This document shows, in pieces, positions 34,319 to 45,660 of a stretch of DNA of 64,000 nucleotides. The stretch spans positions 1-64,000 of the forward strand of contig JAYKKT010000077.1 in NCBI GenBank assembly GCA_036023115.1. Direction: 5' to 3'. Numbering within the stretch: position 1 is the stretch's first letter; each line of letters starts with the position of its first letter. Source of the stretch: Brasenia schreberi (lineage: Eukaryota > Streptophyta > Magnoliopsida > Nymphaeales > Cabombaceae). Position numbers and translations under genes: made by a program. The notes beneath the pieces were generated by a model, which saw only the letters and a program-made list of their open reading frames with translations, ran no database searches and had not been told where the DNA came from.

Positions 34319-34641
34319 ACCTATTCTCCGTACACTCTTTCTTATTTTGTTGTTCACATGAATGGTGTAACGATATGAACATAAGCTGTTTGATGTTGAA
34401 TTGATAAAGAGTAACATCTTTCACCTTGAATTTTCAATGTTTTTGTCGCTGAACATTTGAATTAATATATGCGCAAACAATTACCATTTCGTCGTATACT
34501 CTTTCTTATTTTATCGTTCACATGAATGATATACAGATATAAACTTGAGTTGTTTGATGTTGAAATGATAAATAGTAACATCTTTCACCTAAAATTTTCA
34601 ATGTTTTCTCGTTGAACATTTGAATATGTGCAAACAATTAC
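34319..34641 (-). repeat. Tandem repeat upstream of gene B
   Basis: Same two-unit structure as at 8223-8545, with a few single-base differences (for example gtacactc in place of gtacgctc in the first unit). Confidence 0.83.
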
Positions 34642-34969
34642 GTAGATATTAATTAGATGATAAACTGAACTGCGTCGTCTTTGTCCATTCAATCCTCAAA
34701 CTCATCACAGCAAGAAAATAAGAGTTCGGTTCATGCAAAGATGCACTAATTAACAAGTCTATCACCTCTAAACGAAGTCGTCTCACAGAATGATGCAGAA
34801 AGCACGTATCTCATAGCCTTGAGATTCATCTTGAAAGAGCCGTCTAGTTAATGGAGAAATATCAAGTTACGAAAGTTGAACAGTGAGACATGTCGAGGCC
34901 GTCGTAGAAATCGTCGTGTTTTTTCGTGAAACTAATTTGGTCTTTTGTATCTTTTCCGATTTTGATAGG

Positions 34970-35070
34970 TAACCTGGGTTAGGCAGACCCCTACTTGATG
35001 CATCCCTGGGACGTTGAACTCGTGACCTCGAACTCGAACTTCTTTTGATTTCAACCACCGGGCCAGAAGA
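34970..35070 (-). repeat. SINE-like dispersed repeat (U4)
   Basis: Copy of 8890-8990 with the same A-box-like and B-box-like words. Just outside it (34911-34930) U4 and U6 read aatcgtcgtgtttt where U1 and U5 have a longer aatcgaacagttagatgataa version. This marks the two lineages. Confidence 0.45.
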
Positions 35071-36099
35071 GTGGTGGATCTTTGTGCTGAGCGAATAAGA
35101 TGATTCCTTTGGTCAGAGGAAAAAATTTAAGGGTTAAAAAGAAAACTTATTCCCATGTATAATTAGGTGTTTCGGTTTGTATACGCCATTGTTAACGAAA
35201 CTTATTCTAAAACTAGCTAAGAAAACATGAATTTCCTCCAAAAGGAGAAGAAAATGACTATCATTCTTTTGGGACCAGACAAGATAGCGACTTAAGTTGT
35301 CAATGGATTGATGGTTAATTCAAACCCAAATGCATATAGTTGGTCAATGCTGTCACTACCAAGTTGTTTAAGTAATTGTCGAAAGGCTAAGCATGCGGAG
35401 GAAGATACTTGTCCGGGATTAAGGGGACCCATAGCAAGTTTAAATTTGGGGTTATATGAGCCATTGCGGGACTTTAGGGTCCTTTCAAGCACTTTAATCA
35501 TGATTAAAGAAACAGAATTAGTGCAGGAGGAAGCAGGCCCTCTAGTTTAAATTTCTATAGATTCAGGTTCTTGTCCAGCAAAGCCCAAGGGCCGAGACTG
35601 CTACCACCTTTTCAAGAGAAAGCCTTAAAGAACAAAGTTGCAACTATGGATGACAATGGGCGATGACTGAGTGGATTACTGTGCAGTGCATTTGAGAAAC
35701 ATTTTAGGTGAAAATACTTTGCGCTTTCATGTGAACACTTTTGCACCATTGTTCGGGATAACTTCGGTTTATCGTAAATTGGAGATAATATTTTGGTTTA
35801 TTTTCCTCACAATGTGGAACGTGACACGTGGAGTAGATGACAACCTCTCGAGGTCACATCAGGTCCAGAAGTGATCAAAATATATTAGACAATATTCTAG
35901 TCTCTAACATTAATAAAGCTCATGATAGAGAAGATAGAAAAGGAAAAGATAAGAAAATGTATCATTAATATTTCTATCAGAGTGTGCATAAATTGTAATT
36001 ATTAGACAATATGTAATCAAGAAGGTTATGTGTGTGTATTTATGATTGGAAATTAAGTAAAAATACTTAACTTTTCTCACATGAGTTCAAAGTGTTGAT

Positions 36100-36285
36100 T
36101 TGGCTATTACTACATATGATTGTTTGAAAGAAAGAGCCATAGATAAGAAGGTATTATCTGTTACTTTAAATAATGCTTTGCATAAGCATATTAAAGTCAA
36201 CTTTTCTTACATAATTCTTTGTTATGTAATGATTTTTTTATATTCGTTACTATACCCACATTTTAAATTTCATTGTTTAAGATGA
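36100..36285 (+). pseudogene. hAT transposase fragment (U4)
   Basis: Encodes AITTYDCLKERAIDKKVLSV then TLNNALHKHIKV. This is the best-preserved version of the RICESLEEPER-like segment; functional relatives read CLKEWGIxKKVxSITLDNA. It keeps about 77 bp that U1 and U5 have lost. The rest of the transposase (BED finger, dimerisation domain) is not recognisable. Confidence 0.6.
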
Positions 36286-37829
36286 CTTTAAAGTTTAAAG
36301 AGGGCATCAAATATGTTAAAACATTAGATGTAACAAACATGTATTGATGTGAGAGTTGAACTACGTTTAAATGTAACAATTAGACGGAACTCGACATACA
36401 TGATGCTTGACTAGATGAAACTCGACATACATGATGCTTGATATGTGTATTATATATCATAAATTAGTTGATTTATATATATATTCTTCTCATTTAATTA
36501 CTAATTAGTTGATCTACCTTTTCAGATAAAGATGAAACAATAGAGTTGCTCTTAAAGTCAATGGTTTCTAAAGAAATTTCTGCACAAGATTCAAATGCGA
36601 TTGGTGATATTGATACGAACACTTGTGACCTTCTTTCATATTGACTGGGATGGTATTTTTTTTTTGTTATTTTAAACTGCTGTATTGGAAACTTTAGAAT
36701 TGATCGTTCATTCGTATTGACTGATGATTGTTACTGATGATGTCTAATGGCATCTTCATATTTGTTCGTCTGAATGTGTTCATGGAGTGAAAAATTTATG
36801 TAGCATTGCCATGACATACACAAGGAAATGAAGTTTCATTGCTGTTGACTATTGAGTATGATTGACTTCGTGTGATTGGCTGATTCCTAATGAGTCGTGA
36901 CTTATTCGACATGTTTCCTTACCATATGAAGCATGTTATCTTATTAATATTGCATTCTCATTGTTGTTGAGTATGATTCACTTTGTGTTGCTTGTTGATC
37001 TTGTGCAGTCATGTTTTTACATTCCTCCTCTGCTCCAACCAAAGGAAAATTATTCTAGAATACCTCTTGATTAGTAATATGTTGCTTATGTTTTTATTTG
37101 TTAAGGGCATCCTTTTGCCCCAAAAGTATGATAGTTCTCTCTCTCTCACACACACATACAAATTTATTAATTGTTCCTCTCTAAATGCACGAAGCAATTG
37201 GGACTCGATGCACCTTGGAGCAAAAGGAATTTAGAAGAACAGTTGAGACTAGTCTAGTTTGAAACCTAGAAACAACTTTGTTTCTCTAAAATCACAAGGC
37301 TCTCTCGATGTAGGTGACTCTAATTGCGAGTATTGGGCTTTTTGGCCCTATGGCAACTTGATCATTTAGTCGTATTGAAGATGTAAATATCTTATAGATG
37401 TCTATAATTGTGCAAGTGTAGAGCGAAAGCTGGAACTGGCAGTGAACCCCAAAATCATGCTTCCAACCATTTGGTGTCATAGGTAAGAAAATTATCTTTT
37501 CTCGAATCCGACTAACCCGTCAATGGTTGCGATTGCAGCCGTGCTAATGATGCTCTCTAACAAAATGATGGAGAGTAGTTTGTCGGTATACATTTGTAAT
37601 TCATAATTTATTGCTTTTGGATTGTTAGTGTTCCTTTTGTGATTGTCAATTTGTAATTCTCATTGAATAAATGATGCTTGTTTATTTTCTGTATTATGAA
37701 CGTGTTTATGAAATGAAAGGTTTTTATTGCTTTGCCTTGAAATTGCAGTTTCATTGCTTTTGAGTATAATTCACTTTGTATGATTAGTAGGTTTCTAGTG
37801 ACTTATCAAAGCAATATCAATATATGTGG

Positions 37830-38410
37830 GCCAATCTGGCCCGGCCCATGGCCCAGTAAGGGCCGGGCTGGCCCACATTTTACATGGGCCCAAAAGGGCT
37901 AGGGCCGAGCATCTGTATCAATTGCCCAAGAGCAAATACCGCGGTGACACAAGGACCATTGACGCAACCAACCGCTCATTGCCCTCCTAGTTTGGCTTAG
38001 TTTGTAGGGGTGCAGTCAAGCTAAGTTCACCTCGAGTATAGGCAAGTTCAACTCAACTCGAACAGAAATGTTGAGCTCGAGGTTCAATGTTTGAGCTCGA
38101 ACTAGGACCAAATCTACTTAGATCGAGCTTCATTATAGAAGCTCAATCTTTTTGAGCTTGAAATAACCTTTAAGAAGATGTTGAAAAATTCCTTAATGTA
38201 TGAGACCATTGAAGTTTGTCGAACAAATTCTGATGAGGGACTGGAGTGTGTGGTTCTGCAAGATGGTTTCATGAATTGTATACTTTCTACCAAAAGGGCT
38301 TAATAAGGTTTTGATACTGCCTGTTCCAAGATGGTTTAGGGTCTCAACCGATAGAAAACAATAAAAAATTCAAATTTATAGAAAAACCGAAGCGGTTTCC
38401 GTTTCATGAA
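37830..38410. repeat. AGCTCGAG-rich repeat, truncated (U4)
   Basis: Starts as in U1 and is cut at the short-unit junction (tttccgtttcatgaa|ggttc), so its right half is missing. It has the 50-bp segment absent from U1 and U5. Same truncation at 30900-31476 and 60430-61021. Confidence 0.75.
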
Positions 38411-39415
38411 GGTTCTTTTGATTGAACCACCTAGCCAGGAGGATAGTAGATTTCTTTCACGAGCTAACATGGTGTTTCCATTAGTTAAAGCACAGAACTT
38501 TAAGCGCTAGGGAGTTTGTCTTCTAATTAGATGTTTCTGTTGGTATACGCCATGGTTAATGGTGTTCCACTTACAAGGGGAAGGCCAAACGCAGGTATAC
38601 ATGCTCTGAAATCGAACTCACGATCTGCATCTTGTGAACAACATGCCATTCCAGAAGAACAAACGCCCGGAGTGCATACTTTATTCTAAAAACTAGCTAG
38701 AAAACATTAATTGCCCAAACATGCAAGATCCAGAGTTCAACTGGCAGGGCACCCAGATTCCCTTGTGCTGGTGGGAAGGGGAGATGTGTGAATGTGTATG
38801 TCACCCTTCAGCCTCCTGTTGTGAGAAAAAAGGATCAGCGTGCCGGAAGTGGCACTTGTCCTGGATTAATGGAACCCATAAAAGGACCAATCTCTAGAGG
38901 ACGATTCAATCTGTGGACCAAAAATCATATCCAGATCTTGTTTCAATCTTAACTGCCCATACTCGGGCATGTACCGAAAAAGGTTTTTCGAGGCCCACCT
39001 GCGTCGGATCGTCCAGTTTGCGGGTGACGTTATTCAAGGTTTCTTAGGCCGAAAAGCCGTTCCTCTCTAGTGATCGTTTTCCGGGAACCTCGTTTACCCA
39101 AGCTTTTCACCCATCTTTTTGGGATTTGCAGTACACTTGCTCACAAATGCGTTATAATACGTGGAGTGAAAAATGGATGCTGATGTTCATGAGAACTCAA
39201 GTTCGTTGAAGTTCAGTATATACTATGAAGAGGAACGATACTGTTACAGCAAATCAATAACTCGATCATATCTTCACGACAAATAAATCCACATATGCTT
39301 TATTTGTACCTTGAACAATAAATGTCGTGTACATTACAAATGAGTGTCAATTTCCTTTATTCCAATCATTTTTACTTTATTACAGAAAAATAATTGAATC
39401 CACTGGACCAGAAAA

Positions 39416-41061
39416 TCAAATGCTGGTGGTGACAAAGCCCATAAGCCTGCGATTCGAGCCACCCGATGATTGGAGGCAACTCGGTGGAACCATGGTGCCG
39501 CTTGCACTCCCATATGCATGCTCACAGGATGACTTTGCTTGTTGCCCATTGTATGTGAGCTGCACGTTAGACATCTTGATGCCTTGACACGGTGCAGTTG
39601 CGCTGCATGCAAAATCGACGGCAACTTGAGTCTGTGATGTGCCCTTGATGTTGTTGTAGGTCACTTGGGAGATCTTGACACCGGAATTCTGATCAAAGCA
39701 CACATAAGATCAATGAAGGATGAATCTTGTGAATAACTAATAGGGAACTAGAACTTACTGGGCAACAGAATAATTTCTTTTGTTTCACTTTTCAACTTGG
39801 TAGTAACTTAGTACCTGGGTTGGGCAGGCATTGACATTGCTATCACAGTAATGCTGGTTTATGATGATGGGGTTCTTCACATTATTCATGGTGATTCCAT
39901 CGAAGACAATGCCTTCGGCAAAACCGTTGCTGCTCCTTGCCCATGACTTTATCCTTAGTCCATTGGTGGAACCCGTGAAAACCGTGTTCTTCACCGTCAC
40001 GTTTTGCACGCCGGCTTCATTAGAGTTCTTCCCTAAGCTCCCAATACTGTCATTAGAACAAGTTAAAGTTATATGATTACGAAAGTTGGATTGCCTTGTC
40101 AAAAAATGCATGCATGACATTATCAAGAGCACCTAAGTTGGATTAATTTGTACAACGATGCACATATATTCAACTTATTTAGATGCGTAATCTACCTTAT
40201 TCCATGGCCAGGGCCACACGTGACCTTCTCTATCCACAAGTTTTGGGTCCCTGGACCAACGGAGATGCAATCGTCTCCAGTCTTGATATCCGTGTTTGTG
40301 ATGGACACGCCCGTCGATTGCTCTACGTGGACGCCATCCGTGTTAGGGCTGGTGCCTGAGGATTGAATCTTGAGGCCATCCACTTGGACGTTGTTGCAGG
40401 AATCGATGACCACGTTGAAGATTTCACTATTTACAGAGGTTATGCCGCTTAACACAATGTCCCTGGCATTGTCGAACACCAGTGACTACAAAAGAAGAAA
40501 AAAGAGTCGTCATTAACAAATAATTACTGTTCACAAAGTAAAAGCGTGTGTGTCCATGCGTGATAAGTCAACATTTAGCACATCCTTGCATATTATTCGT
40601 GGCAGTTAACTTACCCTTGCCCCAAATGGGCAGCTGGCTTTGTTAGCAGCTTTGCAAGACCACAAGGCCGAGCCCTTTCCATCAAGATACCCTCCTTGGA
40701 ACGTCAATCCCTTCACGTTTTCAAATTTGAGCCAGTACCCGGCTGCACTCTGAAGTTTATAGTCGGCCGAAGCAACCAGGTTGCCGTCAACCTTGACTAC
40801 GATGTTGGTGTTGGCACAGGATCCAGAGAACAGAGTTGGGTGCAGCAAGAAAGCCCCAGAGGGCACATACAAGGTGCCTCCCTGTGATGCAGCACAAACT
40901 ACTTTCCATGCCTTGAGGAAAGCAGCACTGTCATCGGTCACCCCATCTGCCTTAGCTCCATAGCTCGTAACGTCATAAGTTGGTGTCCCATGCACTGCAT
41001 CGTTGAGCAAGAGCAAAGGGATAATGACAAGCATGAGACTTTTAATGAGACTGTTAGTCAT
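39416..41061 (-). CDS. Polygalacturonase, GH28 (gene C), four exons
   Basis: Exons 41061-40615, 40485-40196, 40046-39815 and 39688-39416 give 413 codons. Residue 2 is Thr as in gene A. It has one private replacement, Pro373 to Gln (NGQQAK instead of NGQPAK), near the C-terminus and away from the catalytic motifs, and one private silent change in a Val codon of exon 3. All GH28 motifs and splice sites are intact. Its TATA run is 2 bp shorter than in the other genes. Likely active, with the same role as its siblings. Confidence 0.96.
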
Positions 41062-41201
41062 GAAAAAGGGGAGGTGTGACAGCTACTTGGCAGGGGAACC
41101 GAATTTGAATGAGAGATTTAGTTAAGGAATGAAAGATTTACGGTGATAAAATTCTGTTGTGATGTCTCTGATGTTGGTGAGTGGAGAGGGCTCCATAATG
41201 C

Positions 41202-41218
41202 GTGTATATATATATACA
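41202..41218 (-). promoter_or_regulatory. TATA box of gene C (2 bp shorter)
   Basis: The TA run between gtg and cac is one dinucleotide shorter than in genes A, B, D and E. The palindrome is kept. Confidence 0.7.
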
Positions 41219-41250
41219 CGTCTAAGAAGCAGAAGCACATATGAGCACGT

Positions 41251-41573
41251 ACCTATTCTCCGTACGCTCTTTCTTATTTTGTTGTTCACATGAATGGTGT
41301 AACGATATGAACATAAGCTGTTTGATGTTGAATTGATAAACAGTAACATCTTTCACCTTGAATTTTCAATGTTTTTGTCGCTGAACATTTGAATTAATAT
41401 ATGCGCAAACAATTACCTATTCGTCGTATACTCTTTCTTATTTTATCGTTCACATGAATGATATACAGATATAAACTTGAGTTGTTTGATGTTGAAATGA
41501 TAAATAGTAACATCTTTCACCTAAAATTTTCAATGTTTTCTCGTTGAACATTTGAATATGTGCAAACAATTAC
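41251..41573 (-). repeat. Tandem repeat upstream of gene C
   Basis: Same two diverged units of about 164 and 159 bp as upstream of gene A, and nearly identical to them. Confidence 0.83.
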
Positions 41574-41917
41574 GTAGATATTAATTAGATGATAAACTGA
41601 ACTGCGTCGTCTTTGTCCATTCAATCCTCAAACTCATCACAGCAAGAAAATAAGAGTTCGGTTCATGCAAAGATGCACTAATTAACAAGTCTATCACCTC
41701 TAAACGAAGTCGTCTCACAGAATGATGCAGAAAGCACGTATCTCATAGCCTTGAGTTTCATCTTGAAAGAGCCGTCTAGTTAATGGAGAAATATCAAGTT
41801 ACGAAAGTTGAACAGTGAGACATGTCGAGGCCGTCGTAGAAATCGAACAGTTAGATGATAAATTAGTTTTTTCGTGAAACTAATTTGGTCTTCTGTATCT
41901 TTTCCGATTTTGATAGG

Positions 41918-42018
41918 TAACCTGGGTTAGGCAGACCCCTACTTGATGCATCCCTGGGACGTTGAACTCGTGACCTCGAACTCGAACTTCTTTTGATTTC
42001 AACCACCGGGCCAGAAGA
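41918..42018 (-). repeat. SINE-like dispersed repeat (U5)
   Basis: Copy of 8890-8990. Its flank carries the longer A/C-lineage version (aacagttagatgataaatta). Confidence 0.45.
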
Positions 42019-43048
42019 GTGGTGGATCTTTGTGTTGAGCGAATAAGATGATTCCTTTGGTCAGAGGAAAAAATTTAAGGGTTAAAAAGAAAACTTATTC
42101 CCATGTATAATTAGGTGTTTCGGTTTGTATACGCCATTGTTAACGAAACTTATTCTAAAACTAGCTAAGAAAACATGAATTTCCTCCAAAAGGAGAAGAA
42201 AATGACTATCATTCTTTTGGGACCAGACAAGATAGCGACTTAAGTTGTCAATGGATTGATGGTTAATTCAAACCCAAATGCATATAGTTGGTCAATGCTG
42301 TCACTACCAAGTTGTTTAAGTAATTGTCGAAAGGCTAAGCATGCGGAGGAAGATACTTGTCCGGGATTAAGGGGACCCATAGCAAGTTTAAATTTGGGGT
42401 TATATGAGCCATTGCGGGACTTTAGGGTCCTTTCAAGCACTTTAATCATGATTAAAGAAACAGAATTAGTGCAGGAGGAAGCAGGCCCTCTAGTTTAAAT
42501 TTCTATAGATTCAGGTTCTTGTCCAGCAAAGCCCAAGGGCTGAGACTGCTACCACCTTTTCAAGAGAAAGCCTTAAAGAACAAAGTTGCAACTATGGATG
42601 ACAATGGGCGATGACTGAGTGGATTACTGTACAGTGCATTTGAGAAACATTTTAGGTGAAAATACTTGCGCTTTCATGTGAACACTTTTGCACCATGGTT
42701 CGGGATAACTTCGGTTTATCGTAAATTGGAGATAATATTTTGGTTAATTTTCCTCACAATGTGGAACGTGACACGTGGAGTAGATGACAACCTCTCGAGG
42801 TCACATCAGGTCCAGAAGTGATCAAAATATATTAGACAATATTCTAGTTTCTAACATTAATAAAGCTCATGATAGAGAAGATAGAAAAGGAAAAGATAAG
42901 AAAATGTATCATTAATATTTCTATCAGAGTGTTTATAAATTATAATTATTAGACAATATGTAATCCAGAAGGTTATGTGTGTGTATTTATGATTGGAAAT
43001 TAAGTAAAAATACTTAACTTTTCTCACATGAGTTCAAAGTGTTGATTT

Positions 43049-43124
43049 GGCTATTACTACATATGATTGTTTGAATGAACGAGCCATAGATATGAAGGTA
43101 TTATCTGTTACTTTAAATAATGCT
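43049..43124 (+). pseudogene. hAT transposase fragment (U5)
   Basis: Same as 10018-10095, including the lineage-specific deletion of about 77 bp right after the TLNNA-encoding sequence. Confidence 0.55.
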
Positions 43125-44721
43125 ACCGACATTTTAAATTTCGTTGCTTAAGATGACTTTAAAGTTTAAAGAGGGCATCAAATATGTTAAAACATTAGAT
43201 GTAACAAACATGTATTGATGTGAGAGTTGAACTACGTTTAAATGTAACAATTAGATGGAACTCGACATACATGATGCTTGACTAGATGAAACTCGACATA
43301 CATGATGCTTGATATGTGTATTATATATCATAAATTAGTTGATTTATATATATATATATTCTTCTCATTTAATTACTAATTAGTTGATCTACCTTTTCAG
43401 ATAAAGATGAAACAATAGAGTTGCTCTTAAAGTCAATGGTTTCTAAAGAAATTTCTGCACAAGATTCAAATGCAATTGGTGATATTGATACGAACACTTG
43501 TGACCTTCTTTTATATTGACCGAGATGCTAGTTTCTTTTTTTGTTATTTTAAACTGCTGTATTGGAAACTTTAGAATTGATCGTTCATTCGTATTGACTG
43601 AATGATTGTTACTAATGATGTCTAATGGCATCTTCATATTTGTTCATCTGAATGTGTTCATGGAGTGAAAAATTTATGTAGCTTTGCCATGTCATACACA
43701 AGGAAATGAAGTTTCATTGCTGTTGACTATTGAGTATGATTGACTTCGTGTGATTGGCAGATTCCTAATGAGTCGTGACTTATTCGACATGTTTCCTTCC
43801 CATATGAAGCATGTTATCTTATTAATATTGCATTCTCATTGTTGTTGAGTATGATTCACTTCGTGTTGCTTGTTGATCTTGTGCAGTCATGTTTTTACAT
43901 TCCTCCTCTGCTCCAACCAAAGGAAAATTATGTCTAGAATACCTCCTGATTAGTAATATGTTGCTTATGTTTTTATTTTTTAAGGGCATCCTTTTGCCCC
44001 AAAAGTATGTTAGTTCTCTCTCTCTCACACACACATACAAATTTATTAATTGTTCCTCTCTAAATGCATGAAGCAATTGGGACTCGATGCACCTTGGAGC
44101 AAAAGGAATTTAGAAGATCAGTTGAGACTTGTCTAGTTTGAAGCCTAGAAACAACTTTGTTTCTCTAAAAGCACAAGGCTCTCTCGATGCAGGTGACTCT
44201 AATTGCGAGTATTGGGCATTTTGGCCCTATGGCAGCTTGATCATTTAGATGTATTGAAGAAGTAAATATCTTATAGATGTCTATAATTGTGCAAGTGTAG
44301 AGTGAAAGCTGGAACTGGCAGTGAACCCCAAAATCATGCTTCCAACCATTTGGTGTCATAGGTAAGAAAATTATCTTTTCTCGAATCTGTTTAACCGACT
44401 AACCCGTCAATGGTTGCAATTGCAGTCGTGCTAATGATGCTCTCTAACAAAATGATGGAGAGCAGTTTGTCGGTATACATTTGTAATTCATAATTTATTG
44501 CTTTTGGATTGTTAGTGTTCCTTTTGTGATTGTCAATTTGTAATTCTCATTGAATAAATGATGCTTGTTTATTTTCTGTATTATGAATGTGTTTATGAAA
44601 TCAAAGGTTTTTATTACTTTGCCTTGAAATTGCAGTTTCATTGCTTTTGAGTATAATTCACTTTGTATGATTAGTAGGTTTCTAGTGACTTATCAAAGCA
44701 ATATAAATATATGTGGGACAA

Positions 44722-45660
44722 TCTGGCCCGGCCCATGGCCCATTAAGGGTTGAGCTGGCCCACATTTTACATGGGCCCAAAAGGGCTAGGGCTGAGCATC
44801 TGTATCAATTGCTCATTTTTCTCCTGGTTTGGCTTAGTTTGTAGGGGTGCAGTCAAGCTAAGTTTAGCTCGAGTATAGGTAAGTTCAACTCAACTCGAAC
44901 AGAAATGTTGAACTCGAGGTTCAATGTTTGAGCTCGAACTAGGACCAAATCTACTTAGATCGAGCTTCATTATAGAAGCTCAATATTTTTGAGCTTGAAA
45001 TAACCTTTAAGAAGATGTTGAAAAATTCCTTAATGTATAAGACCATTGAAGTTTGTCGAAGAAATTTTGATAAGGGACTGGAGTGTGTGGTTCTGCAAGT
45101 AGCAATTTGAGTCAAAATGGTTTCATGAATTGTATACTTTCTACCAAAGGGCTTAATAAGGTTTTGATGCTACCTGTTCCAAGATGGTTTAGGGTCTCAA
45201 CCACTAGAAAACAATAAAAAATTTTAAAAATTCAAATTTATAGAAAAACCGAAGCGATTTCGGTTTCATGAAAGGTGATACTAAAACCCAATCGAGTGGT
45301 CTCCAATTCCAAGCCCAGTTCCTGGCCTGGTTTGGTTTTGGTTGGAACGCCAAAACGATTTGAAACGAGCCATGTTTAAGGAATTCTTTCACATTGGAGT
45401 CAATGGATAATATCTCTATGTTTATAGCTCTTTCTGACGCCTCATTTGGTCTTTGCCTTCCATGAGAGACTGATTTAAATTCTTCTATGACCATACCACA
45501 CATTATTTGAGCCCCAATATTGATGAGCTCTCACCAACACTTAGCTCGTTTGCATATCGAGCTTGAGTTAATCTTATCTCAACTTCAGTAGGACCGAGTG
45601 AGTTTGAGCTATCATGAAAGTGATCTTGGTGGGTATCTTACATGTAGCTCAATGCATTTA
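44722..45660. repeat. AGCTCGAG-rich repeat (U5)
   Basis: Full-length copy, like 11693-12640. Lacks the 50-bp segment, as U1 does. Confidence 0.6.

Larger units (their letters stand above)
31477..38410. repeat. Array unit U4 (short type, 6.93 kb, gene B)
   Basis: Almost identical to U6 (54087-61021). Its left and right borders are the same junction, tttcatgaa|ggttctt, repeated 6,934 bp apart. Confidence 0.92.

Noticed and set aside
35308..35550. 80-codon plus-strand frame with an antisense partner, in U4-U6
   Set aside because: Broken by one base in U1, no recognisable family, and it overlaps a reverse frame of similar length. I could not support a gene.
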